From: Teichococcus wenyumeiae
GTDB lineage: Bacteria; Pseudomonadota; Alphaproteobacteria; Acetobacterales; Acetobacteraceae
Reading direction: 5' to 3'
Assembly (NCBI RefSeq): GCF_003696345.1
Contig: NZ_RFLX01000006.1
Location: forward strand, 124,001-188,000
Length of the DNA stretch: 64,000 nucleotides
The position numbers and the translations under genes are program-made. This document shows, piece by piece, positions 18,013-27,412 of this stretch (position 1 is its first letter; every line of letters starts with the position of its first letter). Under the pieces are notes generated by a model. It saw only the letters and a list, made by a program, of their open reading frames with translations. It was not told the DNA's origin and made no database searches.

Positions 18013-19572
18013 ATGCTGCCAGACCTGACCCGTCGTGCCACATTGTCGCTGGGCGGCGCCATGCTGACCGGCGCCCCCGGCCGGCCGGCCCTGGCGCAGG
18101 ATGCCTCCAAGGTGCTGCGCTTCGTGCCGCATGCCAATCTGACGACGCTGGACCCGCTCTGGTCCAGTGCCCTGGTTTCCTACTGTGCCGCGAGCATGAT
18201 CTGGGACCGCCTCTACGGCCTGGACGACAGCCTGACACCCCAGCCACAGATGGTGCAGGGGCACGAACTGTCAGAAGACCGGCTGCACTGGCGCTTCACC
18301 CTGCGCGACGGTCTGTTGTGGCATGACGGGTCGCCGGTCGCGGCGCGGGATTGCGTCGCCTCCATCGCGCGCTGGGCGCAGAAGGATGGCTTCGGCGTCC
18401 GCATGGCCTCGCAGATGGAGGAGATGCGCGCGATCGACGACAAGCGCTTCGAGATCCGCCTGAAGCGGCCTTTCCCGCAGATGCTCTTCGCGCTCGGTGC
18501 CACGGCCTGCTTCATGATGCCGGAGCAGACGGCGGCCACGCCCGCCTCCGCCAGCGTCACCGACTACATGGGCAGCGGCCCCTTCATCTTCCGCAAGGAC
18601 GAATGGGTCGCCGGCGCGCGGGCGCTGTTCGAGCGCAACCCGCGCTATGTGTCGCGCCAGGAGGCGCCGCAGTTCTGGGCCGGCGGGCGGCCGGTGCATC
18701 TCGACCGCGTGGAGTGGCATATCCTGCCCGACCCCTCCACCGCGGCCTCCGCCCTGCAGACCGGCGAGGTGGATTGGCTGGAGCGCCCGTTGGGCGACCT
18801 GCTGCCGGTGCTGCGCCGGCGCCGCGACCTGAAGGTGGAGGTGCTGGACCCGCTGGGCTTCTGGGCCGAGGTGCGGCTGAACACTGCGGTGCCGCCTTTC
18901 AACAACCCGAAGGTAGCGCACGCCATCCTGCCGGCGCTGCAACAGAGTGACTTCCTGCAGTCGCTGCTGGGCGACCAGCCCGAGATGATGAACGGCAATT
19001 GCGGCATCTTCCTGCCCGGCACGCCGCTGGCGAACGACGCCGGCATGGACCTCCTGACCAAGCCGCGCGACCTGGAACTGGCGCGGCGCATGCTGAAGGA
19101 ATCCGGTTATGCCGGAGAGCCGGTGGTGATGCTTGAGGCCTCGGACCTCGCCACCTCCGCCGCCTTTTCCCCGGTCGCGCGCCAGTTGTTCGAGCAAGTG
19201 GGCCTGAAGGTGGATTACCAGACCGCCGACTGGGGCACCGTGATCAGCCGCAGCAATCTGCCGGGCGGACAGGGGCAATGGAACTGCTACGCGACCGCCT
19301 GGGCCGGGCTCTGGATCACCAACCCGGCGATGCATGCGCATCTCTATGGCACCGCCGCCAATCCGCGCATGACCGCGCTGCGGGATGCCTGGTTCGACGC
19401 GCCAGACCTGCCGGCGCAGAAGAGCATCGCGGAACAGATGCAGCGCCAGGCCCTGGAGGAGCCGCCGGTTCTTCCCTGCGGCCAGTACTTCACGCCACAG
19501 GCCTATAACACGCGCCTGTCCGGCTTCGTGAAAGGACCCACCGCCACCTTCTGGAACGTGCGCAAAACCTGA
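18013..19572 (+). CDS. Peptide/nickel-type ABC transporter substrate-binding protein (orphan paralog)
   Basis: 519-residue family 5 solute-binding protein with a twin-arginine signal (LTRRATLSLGGAM, cleavage after PALAQ). AGGAG lies seven bases before ATG 18013. It is clearly homologous to the protein at 10222: both share the FVP opening, PQMVxGH, LxWHDG, ARDCVASI, NPKVAHAILPALQQSDF and a final FWxVR ending. No transporter membrane genes lie near either copy. It follows the LacI gene on the same strand by 111 bp, so cotranscription or LacI control is possible. Ligand unknown. Confidence 0.88.
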   Translation: MLPDLTRRATLSLGGAMLTGAPGRPALAQDASKVLRFVPHANLTTLDPLWSSALVSYCAASMIWDRLYGLDDSLTPQPQMVQGHELSEDRLHWRFTLRDGLLWHDGSPVAARDCVASIARWAQKDGFGVRMASQMEEMRAIDDKRFEIRLKRPFPQMLFALGATACFMMPEQTAATPASASVTDYMGSGPFIFRKDEWVAGARALFERNPRYVSRQEAPQFWAGGRPVHLDRVEWHILPDPSTAASALQTGEVDWLERPLGDLLPVLRRRRDLKVEVLDPLGFWAEVRLNTAVPPFNNPKVAHAILPALQQSDFLQSLLGDQPEMMNGNCGIFLPGTPLANDAGMDLLTKPRDLELARRMLKESGYAGEPVVMLEASDLATSAAFSPVARQLFEQVGLKVDYQTADWGTVISRSNLPGGQGQWNCYATAWAGLWITNPAMHAHLYGTAANPRMTALRDAWFDAPDLPAQKSIAEQMQRQALEEPPVLPCGQYFTPQAYNTRLSGFVKGPTATFWNVRKT

Positions 19573-19773
19573 TCGACGCCGCTGATGGAAGGGTGGGCAG
19601 GCGGAGCGTGGCCGCGACGCCTGTCCCGTGCCGTCTTCCAGCCAAATCCGCTGCAACATGCGGAGAGGGCCGCAGGCCAGTGGCCTTATGCGCCGTGATG
19701 GTACGGCCCGGCAGGCGCCGGTGCGCATATCCTCCGGCCAAGCGGCACTGGACTGTTCGAGGAGCCGAACCAA

Positions 19774-20526
19774 GTGTGGCCGATGCGTTCCGTCCTGCCG
19801 TTCCTTCTGCTGTTCCTTCCCTTCCTCGCACAAGCGCAGCCCACCAACCCGATGGATTGGGCACGCTGCCGTCAGGCCATCGCGACGGCGGAGCCAGGCT
19901 CCGGCGTGCCGCCCGGCCTGCTTGGCGCCATCGCGCTAGTGGAGAGTGGGCAGCGAAACCCGCGGACCGGCGCACCGGAACCCTGGCCCTGGTCCTATAA
20001 CGTGGCCGGGGAGGGCCATGCGCCGCCAACCAAGGCTGCCGCCATAGCGGAGGTTTCGGCGCTGCTGGCGCGCGGCGTCAAATCGATCGATGTCGGATGC
20101 ATGCAGGTGAACCTGATGTACCACCCGAATGCCTTCGCGAACCTGGAGGAAGCCTTCGACCCCGCCGCCAATCTCCGGTACGCCGTGCGCTTCCTGCGCG
20201 ATCTGCGAAGCCGGACCGGGGACTGGGGCCAGGCTATCGCCCGCTACCACTCCGGGGAGGCAGAGCGTGGTGCGGCCTATAGCCGCCGCGTTGCCCTGGC
20301 ACGGATGGGCGCGGCCTGGGGACGGGGCGGCGGCGTGCCCCTGCCGCCGCAGATCGCGCAGAACATCTGCGCTCCAGGCCTGACGCCCATGCTGTTCTTC
20401 GGTGGGCTGCAGGAGGCGCGGCGCTTCATGACACCAGAAGCGCGCCGGGCGCGCCGGGCGGTGCCGGTGGCACCCGCCAGCACCCGGCCCCGGCTGGCCT
20501 GCATCCGCAATGAGGCGCGGCGTTGA
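19774..20526 (+). CDS. Lytic transglycosylase, SLT domain
   Basis: About 250 residues. A Sec-type signal (MRSVLPFLLLFLPFLAQAQ) leads into a soluble transglycosylase domain. The catalytic glutamate is in LLGAIALVESGQRN; SIDVGCMQVNLMYHP and AVRFLRDLRSRTGDWGQAIARYHSG are the following family blocks. Such enzymes cleave the glycan strands of peptidoglycan, often for secretion systems or pili, but no such apparatus is encoded nearby. The GTG at 19774 has GAGGAG nine bases upstream; ATG 19783 is the alternative. The C-terminal 50 residues are arginine- and alanine-rich without a recognised domain. Confidence 0.88.
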   Translation: MWPMRSVLPFLLLFLPFLAQAQPTNPMDWARCRQAIATAEPGSGVPPGLLGAIALVESGQRNPRTGAPEPWPWSYNVAGEGHAPPTKAAAIAEVSALLARGVKSIDVGCMQVNLMYHPNAFANLEEAFDPAANLRYAVRFLRDLRSRTGDWGQAIARYHSGEAERGAAYSRRVALARMGAAWGRGGGVPLPPQIAQNICAPGLTPMLFFGGLQEARRFMTPEARRARRAVPVAPASTRPRLACIRNEARR

Positions 20527-21195
20527 GGCCAGGAAAGAGGAGGGGGGTAGGCATCAAAGCCAGACCACCTCTCCTGTGAATCTGATCAGGGCTGGCTTTC
20601 GGGTTTGTACGATGCCGTACAGCGAACTTAGTGAGCCAATGGTAGCCTTCTCCGCTCTGCCGCAGTGAAGCGTCGCAGCATCGTGCAGGCTTCGGGCATC
20701 TTGTTTCGGCAGATGCAGTTGTGGTGCCGCATCAATATGATGCTCGATGGCGCCAAGTAGATCCGTGTTTTATCAGTAACGGATCATTCTGGATGAGCGT
20801 GTGGAGGCAATGTCGTCGTTCACCGGTTAAACTTCAGCGTGGCAGCAACTTTTCGCGCCAGAGAGACTGATTGCCCACTGCTGTTTCCAACGGGAGATGC
20901 CGCCTGACAATACATGCAAGAAATGTGGCACGGCAGCCGCGAAGACGCATCTGTCGTTGGCTTCAGCATCAGCCAGAAGAACCAGAATTTTGCATTCCTT
21001 GCATCAAGCGGAGCAAGAAGCAAAGCCCATGATTTGGTGGGCATGGAGAATATGCCAAGGCAAATATCTTTGCCAATGAAATATTAAGCATATGGTTTTG
21101 TAACCGAGTCGAATTGCGGGCGTTACTGTTATCGTGATGTCTTGCCGATGGGGCGCCGGCAGTCGATGCGCCAATGCTTAAGGAAAGGTTCTCAG
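20527..21195. other. 669-bp gene-poor stretch with lower GC
   Basis: No convincing gene is present. The stretch is visibly richer in A and T than its neighbours, most of all from 20870 to 21110. It contains an inverted repeat AAAGCCAG (20556-20563) / CTGGCTTT (20592-20599) just after the transglycosylase gene, which could be part of a terminator, and a perfect 6-bp hairpin GGCAAA-TATC-TTTGCC at 21059-21074. Short frames at 20820-21044 (minus) and 20897-21079 (plus) look like chance. It probably holds the promoter for the glycosyltransferase/mutase pair and may be decayed sequence. Confidence 0.5.
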
Positions 21196-22383
21196 ATGGC
21201 GTCTCCGGTTGCTTTGGCCCGGCCGATGAACAATTCCTTGATGATCTGCTTGTCGCACTTGCGATGGAACTTTGTGCATCAGCGTCCGCAACACCTGCTC
21301 ACCTATGCTGCTGGCAGCCATCGTGTCTATTTCTTCGAGGAACCGATATTCGAGGATGGGCTGACTGAGCCGCGCCTGGATCTGCAGATCCAACCCTGCG
21401 GTGTTGTAGTGGCCGTCCCCACTCTGCCTTCCGGATATGGCGAGGCCGAGGCAGTCGAGGCACAGCGTGGCTTTCTGGATGCTATCCTGGAATCGCACCC
21501 CAACAGCCGCACCACGTTTTGGTACTATTCCCCCATGGCGCTGCGCTTCTCAGCACATCAGGTGCCAGACCTGTGCGTCTACGACTGCATGGATGAACTT
21601 TCGGCCTTTCGAGGTGCGCCGCCCGAGCTGACGAATCTGGAGAGCCAGTTATTCGATCTGGCCGATCTGGTCTTCACCGGCGGCCACAGCCTCTATGAGG
21701 CCAAGAAGACGCGCCACGCGAATGTGCATGCTTTCCCCAGCAGCATCGACAAGGCGCATTTCTCCCGCGCACGCCAGGGCGGAATGGAAGACCCAGCAGA
21801 CCAGAAGCACATCCCGCACCCCCGCATCGGCTTCTTCGGCGTGGTGGATGAGCGGATGGACATCCGGTTGGTCGCCAACCTGGCGGATCTGCGCCCGGAC
21901 TGGAACCTGGTGATGATCGGCCCGGTGGTGAAGATCGACCCGGCCTTGCTGCCACGGCGGCCGAACATCCATTGGCTCGGCATGAAGTCCTATCAGGATC
22001 TGCCACGCTATCTGGCCGGCTGGGACGCGGGCTTCATGCCCTTCGCCCTTAATGAGGCCACGCGCTTCATCAGCCCCACCAAGACGCCCGAGTTCCTTTC
22101 CGCCGGGCTGCCGGTGGTCTCGACGCCGGTGCGGGACGTGCAGCGGCCTTACGGCAGCATGGGTCTCGTCAGCATCGCCGCCGACGCCGTGGAGATGGCG
22201 CGGATGCTGGAGGCCGTCATGGCCGGCCCACGCGAGGAATGGCAGGCCATGGTCGACCATTATCTGGCCGATATGTCCTGGCAGGGCACCTGGGCGGCGA
22301 TGGACCGCCTGATGCGGCAACACAGCCGGCATGTATCGGCTGTCGGGCAGGCGCCGCGGCGCGGGACGGCCGCGCATGTTTGA
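21196..22383 (+). CDS. Glycosyltransferase family 1/4-like protein
   Basis: 395-residue GT-B type glycosyltransferase. The N-terminal domain has LSHLRWNFVHQRPQHLL, a block found in glycosyltransferases encoded beside UDP-galactopyranose mutase. The C-terminal nucleotide-sugar domain contains IGFFGVVDERMD, LVMIGPVVKID, IHWLGMKSYQDLP and the EFLSAGLPVVSTPV motif. ATG 21196 follows AAGGAAAGG at a good distance; a TTG at 21142 and ATG 21229 are alternatives. It overlaps the mutase gene by 8 bp, so it may transfer a galactofuranose-type residue to a surface glycan. Confidence 0.85.
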   Translation: MASPVALARPMNNSLMICLSHLRWNFVHQRPQHLLTYAAGSHRVYFFEEPIFEDGLTEPRLDLQIQPCGVVVAVPTLPSGYGEAEAVEAQRGFLDAILESHPNSRTTFWYYSPMALRFSAHQVPDLCVYDCMDELSAFRGAPPELTNLESQLFDLADLVFTGGHSLYEAKKTRHANVHAFPSSIDKAHFSRARQGGMEDPADQKHIPHPRIGFFGVVDERMDIRLVANLADLRPDWNLVMIGPVVKIDPALLPRRPNIHWLGMKSYQDLPRYLAGWDAGFMPFALNEATRFISPTKTPEFLSAGLPVVSTPVRDVQRPYGSMGLVSIAADAVEMARMLEAVMAGPREEWQAMVDHYLADMSWQGTWAAMDRLMRQHSRHVSAVGQAPRRGTAAHV

Positions 22384-23497
22384 CTGGTTGATCGTCGGAG
22401 CGGGCTTCGCTGGCAGCGTACTGGCGGAGCGTTTGGCCAGCCAGCGGAATGCAAAGGTGCTGGTGATCGACAAGCGCAACCACATCGCCGGCAATGCCTA
22501 TGACCGGCATGACAATGCCGGCGTGCTGATGCACCAGTACGGGCCGCATATCTTCCATACCAATTCACAGGCGATCTTCGACTATCTTTCCAACTTCACC
22601 GGCTGGCGTCCCTATGAACACCGCGTGCTGGCGCAGGTGGATGGGCAGCTTCTTCCCATTCCGATCAATCGCACTACCATCAACAAGCTCTATGGCCTCT
22701 CCCTCAGCAGCGATGCCGAGACCGAGGCCTTCCTGGCCACGCTGGCCGAGCCGGTGCCGGAGATCCGCACGTCGGAGGATGTGGTTGTCAGCCGCGTCGG
22801 GCGCGAGCTCTACGAGAAGTTCTTCCGTGGCTACACGCGCAAGCAGTGGGGCGTCGATCCCTCGGAGCTCGACAAATCCGTCACGGCCCGTGTGCCGACG
22901 CGGGTCAACGAAGACGACCGCTATTTCAACGACAGCTTCCAGTTCATGCCCGAGCATGGCTACACGCGCATGTTCGAGCGGATGCTGGATCATCCCAATA
23001 TCAAGGTGATGCTGAATACGCGGTTCGAGGAGATCCGCGACATCATCCCCTATCGCCGCATGATCTTCACTGGCCCGGTCGATGAGTATTTCGATTTCCG
23101 CTACGGCCGGCTGCCTTACCGCTCGCTGCGCTTCGAGCATGTCACGCTGGACAAGCCTTGGCACCAGCCCGTCGGCGTGGTGAACTACCCGCAGACGGAG
23201 GATTATACGCGCGTCACGGAATACAAGCACCTGACGGGCCAGGAGCATCCGAAGACCAGCCTGACCTATGAACGCTCCTCTGCGGAGGGCGAGCCCTACT
23301 ACCCGGTTCCGCGCCCGGAGAATGCGCTGCTCTACAAGAAATACGAGGAACTGGCGGAGGCGGAGCAAGACGTCTGGTTCGTCGGCCGGCTCGCCACCTA
23401 TCGCTACTACAACATGGACCAGGTGGTGGGGCAGGCCCTGGCGACCTTCCGCCGGATCGAGGCCTCGCTGTCCGAGGTGGAAGTGGACGCGGCCTGA
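22376..23497 (+). CDS. glf: UDP-galactopyranose mutase
   Basis: 373-residue flavoenzyme that converts UDP-galactopyranose to UDP-galactofuranose, supplying precursor for surface polysaccharides. The FAD-binding motif is at the extreme N-terminus (WLIVGAGFAGSVLAERLA). HQYGPHIFHTNS, FFRGYTRKQWGVDPSEL, TGPVDEYFDFRYGRLPYRSL and the C-terminal GRLATYRYYNMDQVVGQAL are hallmark blocks. Start is at the ATG overlapping the glycosyltransferase stop region (8 bp). Length equals the bacterial family norm. Confidence 0.96.
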   Translation: MFDWLIVGAGFAGSVLAERLASQRNAKVLVIDKRNHIAGNAYDRHDNAGVLMHQYGPHIFHTNSQAIFDYLSNFTGWRPYEHRVLAQVDGQLLPIPINRTTINKLYGLSLSSDAETEAFLATLAEPVPEIRTSEDVVVSRVGRELYEKFFRGYTRKQWGVDPSELDKSVTARVPTRVNEDDRYFNDSFQFMPEHGYTRMFERMLDHPNIKVMLNTRFEEIRDIIPYRRMIFTGPVDEYFDFRYGRLPYRSLRFEHVTLDKPWHQPVGVVNYPQTEDYTRVTEYKHLTGQEHPKTSLTYERSSAEGEPYYPVPRPENALLYKKYEELAEAEQDVWFVGRLATYRYYNMDQVVGQALATFRRIEASLSEVEVDAA

Positions 23498-23500
23498 CGG

Positions 23501-23525
23501 CTGCGCCGCCGGCGGGAAGGCGCAG
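23501..23525 (+). terminator. Hairpin downstream of glf
   Basis: A 7-bp stem CTGCGCC/GGCGCAG with an 11-base loop begins three bases after the glf stop. It lacks a T-run. It may end the glycosyltransferase/mutase transcript before purC. Confidence 0.35.
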
Positions 23526-23682
23526 ACAAAGGCCCGGTGCCATGCTGCCCCAGTTCCGGCGCCGCCCGATGCCGGGCGCCCTTCCGCGCGCATGGCCGGG
23601 GGGCGGCTGACACGTCCCTCCCGACCTGCTAGAGGTGGCGCCTGTCCCCTTCCGGCCACCACCTGCTTAGGTATCGCGCATC

Positions 23683-24660
23683 ATGGATCTCGCCACTCTC
23701 CGCGCCCACGCGCACCGGATCCTGCCCGATGCCACCATCCCGGAACTGCCGAATCACTACAGCGGCAAGGTGCGCGACAACTACGACCTGCCGGACGGCC
23801 GCCGCGTCATCATCGCCACCGACCGCCTCAGCGCCTTCGACCGCATCCTTTGCACCATTCCCTTCAAGGGCCAGGTGCTGACCCAGACCGCCCGCTTCTG
23901 GTTCGAGGCGACGCGCGACATCTGCCCCAACCACGTGCTGGAATATCCCGACCCGAACGTGGTGATCGGCCAGCGGCTGGAGATCCTGCCGGTGGAAGTG
24001 GTGGTGCGCGGCTATCTCGCCGGCACCACGGGCACCTCGGTGCTGACGCTCTACAAGGCCGGGCAGCGGGAGATGTATGGCATCCGCCTGCCGGATGGCA
24101 TGCGCGACAACCAGAAGCTGCCGCAGCCGATCCTGACGCCCACCAGCAAGGCCTTCGACGGCGGGCATGATGAGCCGCTGACGCCGGACGACATCATCAG
24201 CCGCAAGCTGCTGACGCCGGCGCAGTGGCAGCAGCTCAGCGACTACGCGCTGGCGCTCTTCGCCCGTGGGCAGCAGATGGCGGCGGAGCGCGGGCTGATC
24301 CTGGCCGACACCAAGTATGAATTCGGGCTGGACCCGCAGGGCCGCATCGTGCTGGCGGATGAGATCCATACGCCGGACAGCAGCCGCTACTGGCTGGCCG
24401 AAAGCTACGAGGCGCGCTTCGCCGCCGGGGAGCGGCCGGAGAGCTTCGACAAGGACTTCGTCCGCTCCTGGGTCGCCGCCCGCTGCGACCCCTATCACGA
24501 CCCGATCCCCGAGATCCCGGAGCAGCTCATCCTCGATACGGCGGCGGTCTATATCCGCGCCTTCGAGGCCATCACGGGCCAGACCTTCGTGATCCCGGAG
24601 GATGGCGCCATGCCGATCGACCGCATCCGCGCCGCGCTCTCCGGCCTGATGCGCGGCTGA
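23683..24660 (+). CDS. purC: Phosphoribosylaminoimidazolesuccinocarboxamide synthase
   Basis: 325-residue SAICAR synthase of the longer type (compare yeast Ade1), catalysing ATP-dependent ligation of CAIR with aspartate in purine synthesis. [52 protein letters not shown] and [14 protein letters not shown] are all characteristic. It stands alone here, with glf upstream by 185 bp and a convergent alcohol dehydrogenase downstream. Confidence 0.96.
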   Translation: MDLATLRAHAHRILPDATIPELPNHYSGKVRDNYDLPDGRRVIIATDRLSAFDRILCTIPFKGQVLTQTARFWFEATRDICPNHVLEYPDPNVVIGQRLEILPVEVVVRGYLAGTTGTSVLTLYKAGQREMYGIRLPDGMRDNQKLPQPILTPTSKAFDGGHDEPLTPDDIISRKLLTPAQWQQLSDYALALFARGQQMAAERGLILADTKYEFGLDPQGRIVLADEIHTPDSSRYWLAESYEARFAAGERPESFDKDFVRSWVAARCDPYHDPIPEIPEQLILDTAAVYIRAFEAITGQTFVIPEDGAMPIDRIRAALSGLMRG

Positions 24661-24665
24661 GCTTT

Positions 24666-24695
24666 CCTGCCCTGCCGGCGCACCGGCAGGGCAGG
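24666..24695. terminator. Bidirectional terminator between purC and the alcohol dehydrogenase gene
   Basis: A perfect 13-bp GC stem (CCTGCCCTGCCGG with its complement) and a CGCA loop fills the 44-bp gap between two convergent genes. There is no strong T-run on either strand, but the stability and position support a shared terminator. Confidence 0.65.
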
Positions 24696-24704
24696 GGCGG
24701 GTAG

Positions 24705-25766
24705 CTAGACGGCTTCCGCCCGCAGCACGAGGCGGCCCACCGCCTGGCCGTTCTTCAGCCGCTGCAAGGCTTCATAGGCCTGGGACTGTGGCATCTCCTC
24801 GGTGGGGATGGGCAGCAGGCCGCCCTGGTTGGCCAGGGCCACCACTTCCCGCAGGTCCCGCAGGGAGCCGACGAAGCTGCCGCGCAGCGCCTGCTCCCGC
24901 ATCGCCATCAGCGGCAGGTCCAGCGTGATCTCGCCGCCGAAGAGCCCCACCTGCACCAGCGTGCCGCCCTTGCCCAGGGCATCCACCAGGAAGCGCGCGG
25001 TGGCGCTGGCATTTACCAGGTCCAGCGCCGCGCGCAGCGGCCCGCCGGCGGCCTCGACCAGCCGGGCGGTCACATTCTCGCCGGTCGATTGCACCGTGGC
25101 CGTGGCGCCCACCTGCCGCGCGGCCTCGAGCTTCTCCTCCGCCACGTCGACGCCGATGATCGCGCGGTGGCCCATGGCCTTCAGCATGGCGATGGCCGAG
25201 AGTCCCAGCCCGCCCATGCCGACCACCACCACCGGCACGTCCGGCGGCAGCGGCATCAGCTTCTTGATGGCGGAATAGACCGTGATGCCGGAGCAGGCAT
25301 AGGTCGCGGCCAGGCCGGGGTTCAGGTTGCCGGGGTCCACCAGATAGCGGGGGTGCGGCACCAGCACATGGGTGGCGAAGCCGCCGTCCTGCAGGATGCC
25401 GATGGGCCAGGTCTTGGGGCAGAGGTTGTCTTCCTCCGCCTTGCAGCGGTCGCACTGGCCGCAGCCGATCCAGGGATAGACGATCCGCCGCTCCCCGACC
25501 GGCACCGGCCCGGCATCGGGCCCGGACGCCACGACTCGGCCGACGATCTCGTGCCCCTGGGCCAGGGGCAGCTTGCGCCCGCGCGCCGCGTGTTCCAGCC
25601 GCCGGCCGCCGCCGAGCTGGTAGTAGCCTTCCCAGGTATGCAGGTCGGAATGGCAGACGCCGCAGTGGGACACCTGCACCAGCACCTCGGTGCCCTTCGG
25701 CTCCGGGGTGGGCATCTCCATCTCCTGCAGCGGCGCACCGTATTCAACCAGGGACCAGGCTCGCAT
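24705..25766 (-). CDS. Zinc-dependent alcohol dehydrogenase
   Basis: 353-residue medium-chain dehydrogenase of the AdhP/AdhA type. The catalytic zinc ligands are in HCGVCHSDLH and AQGHE, and the structural zinc cysteines in GCGQCDRCKAEEDNLC. The NAD(P) Rossmann motif is GMGGLGLSAIAMLKAMG. An insert, EGYYQLGGGRRLEHAARGRK, near residue 50 is somewhat longer than in classical AdhP. GAGGATACGCC precedes the ATG. It lies alone between purC and the ModE-type gene. The substrate alcohol cannot be deduced. Confidence 0.92.
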   Translation of the reverse strand: MRAWSLVEYGAPLQEMEMPTPEPKGTEVLVQVSHCGVCHSDLHTWEGYYQLGGGRRLEHAARGRKLPLAQGHEIVGRVVASGPDAGPVPVGERRIVYPWIGCGQCDRCKAEEDNLCPKTWPIGILQDGGFATHVLVPHPRYLVDPGNLNPGLAATYACSGITVYSAIKKLMPLPPDVPVVVVGMGGLGLSAIAMLKAMGHRAIIGVDVAEEKLEAARQVGATATVQSTGENVTARLVEAAGGPLRAALDLVNASATARFLVDALGKGGTLVQVGLFGGEITLDLPLMAMREQALRGSFVGSLRDLREVVALANQGGLLPIPTEEMPQSQAYEALQRLKNGQAVGRLVLRAEAV

Positions 25767-25886
25767 GGCGTATCCTCGATGATGTTCGTGGCGCCCGCCG
25801 CCGGCGATCGGGCCGGGGGCCCGTCCGCCTCGCCAGGCGCGGGGAAAGCCTAACGCGCTATCGCGCCTTCCGCCTAGGCGCCCTGC

Positions 25887-26264
25887 TCAAGTTGCCATGA
25901 GGCGCGAAAGCTGGGCGAGGCGCTGGCCGGCCGAGTGGTTGCTCTCGGCCTCGATGGCCCGGTAGTGGCTGATGACGGCCTCGCCGGCCAGGGTCAGCCG
26001 CGCGCCGCCGCCGCCGGCACCGCCCGCCGCCGTTTCCACCACGGGCGTGCCGAGGCCACGGTTGAGGTCCTCCACCAGCTCCCAGGCCCGGCGGTAGGAC
26101 ATCTTCAGCGCCCGGCCCGCCGCCGAGATGGAGCCGCTGCGGCCTATTTCCTCCAGCAGCGAGACCTTGCCCGGGCCGATACGCACCCCGCCCAGGTCCA
26201 GGCGTATGATCAGCCTGGGGACGGAACCGGTGGTCTGCGGCTCAGGGCGTCGGGCGCGGGGCAT
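25887..26264 (-). CDS. ModE-type winged-helix regulator lacking the molbindin domain
   Basis: 125 residues, equal to the DNA-binding half of E. coli ModE. The helix-turn-helix lies in ISAAGRALKMSYRRAWELVEDL (about residues 45-67), followed by the glycine-rich wing (GGAGGGGARLT) and LTLAGEAVISHYRAIE. The C-terminal TOBE molybdate-binding repeats of full ModE are absent. How it senses molybdenum is therefore unclear. It directly follows modC on the same strand (38-bp gap), so it is probably cotranscribed and autoregulates or modulates the mod genes. Confidence 0.85.
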   Translation of the reverse strand: MPRARRPEPQTTGSVPRLIIRLDLGGVRIGPGKVSLLEEIGRSGSISAAGRALKMSYRRAWELVEDLNRGLGTPVVETAAGGAGGGGARLTLAGEAVISHYRAIEAESNHSAGQRLAQLSRLMAT

Positions 26265-26302
26265 GGGCGAAATCCATCATGCGGCGGGTGCCGGCGCAAT
26301 GC

Positions 26303-27412
26303 TCAGGCGGGGTTGTCGCCACCACCCGGCGTGAAGGCCACCGCCTTGACCAGGGCCCAGACCGGCAGGCCGGGGCGCAGGCCGAGGCGGTGAACGGAAT
26401 CCTGCGTCACCCGCGCCAGCAGCAGGCTGGGGCCGAGGCGCAGGCGCAGCATCGCCTCATGGGCGCGGCCAGCCTCCACCGCCTCGACCACCGCCGGCAG
26501 CACGTTCTGCATGGACAGGTTCCGCGGCTCCTCCGTCGCGACGGAGACATCGCGGGCGCGGATACGCAGCCGCACCGGCGCGCCGGGCACCGCCGATTCC
26601 AGCGGCACGGCGAATTCACCGCCCGGGAAGCCGAGGCGCGTCACGCCCTGCTCCGGCGCATGGCCCAGCACGGTGCAGCCCAGCACCACGCCGGCATCGC
26701 GCCGCGCCGCCAGGATCGGCAGGTCCGTGCGGGCGGAAAGCGCTTCCAGCGTGCCGCAGGCCAGCACCCGCCCGGCTTCCATCAGGACCAGCCGGTCCGC
26801 CAGCCGGTCCACCTCGTCCAGCGCATGGGTCACATAGAGGATGGGGATGCTGAACCTTTCCCGCAGGCGTGCCAGGAAGGGCAGCACCTCGGCCTTGCGG
26901 CTGGCATCCAGCGCGGCCAGGGGCTCGTCCATCAGCAGCAGCCGGGGGCGCGAGAGCAGGGCGCGGCCGAGCGCGACGCGCTGCTTTTCCCCGCCCGAGA
27001 GCGCCACCGGGCGCCGCCCCAGAAGATGGCCGATGCCGAGCAGGCTGACCACCTCCTCCATGCCCGGCCCTTCGGCCGTGCGCGGCGCGCGGCGCAGGCC
27101 GTAGCGCAGGTTGGTCTCCACCGAGAGATGCGGAAACAGGCGCGAATCCTGGAAGACGATGCCGCAGCGCCGCTGTTCCGGCGGCACCATGCGGCGGGCG
27201 GCGCTGTCGAAGAGCACAGTGCCATCCAGCACGATGCGCCCCTGACCAGGCCGCAGCAGCCCGGCCACGGCGGCCAGCACCGTGGACTTGCCGCAGCCGG
27301 AAGGTCCGAAGATGGTGGTGACACCCGCCCCAGGGGCAGTGAAGGCGGCATCCAGCGTGAAGCCCTGGCCGCCCGGGAAGCTGTGCCGGATGGCGAGGTC
27401 CAGCATCAGCAC
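26303..27412 (-). CDS. modC: Molybdate ABC transporter ATP-binding protein ModC
   Basis: 369-residue ATPase of the molybdate importer. Walker A GPSGCGKST is at about residues 36-44, with FQDSRLFPHLSV (Q-loop), LSGGEKQRVALGRAL (signature) and LLLMDEPLAALD (Walker B). The C-terminal third contains the TOBE/Mop-type oxyanion domain (RIRARDVSVATEEPRNLSMQN), which could serve as a regulatory molybdate site. It overlaps the end of modB by 7 bp. Confidence 0.95.
   Translation of the reverse strand: MLMLDLAIRHSFPGGQGFTLDAAFTAPGAGVTTIFGPSGCGKSTVLAAVAGLLRPGQGRIVLDGTVLFDSAARRMVPPEQRRCGIVFQDSRLFPHLSVETNLRYGLRRAPRTAEGPGMEEVVSLLGIGHLLGRRPVALSGGEKQRVALGRALLSRPRLLLMDEPLAALDASRKAEVLPFLARLRERFSIPILYVTHALDEVDRLADRLVLMEAGRVLACGTLEALSARTDLPILAARRDAGVVLGCTVLGHAPEQGVTRLGFPGGEFAVPLESAVPGAPVRLRIRARDVSVATEEPRNLSMQNVLPAVVEAVEAGRAHEAMLRLRLGPSLLLARVTQDSVHRLGLRPGLPVWALVKAVAFTPGGGDNPA

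Noticed and set aside
20820-21044. A 74-codon minus-strand frame in the gene-poor stretch
   Set aside because: It has a few cysteines that suggest a zinc motif at first sight, but there is no ribosome site and no recognisable family; the overlapping plus-strand frame is equally unconvincing.
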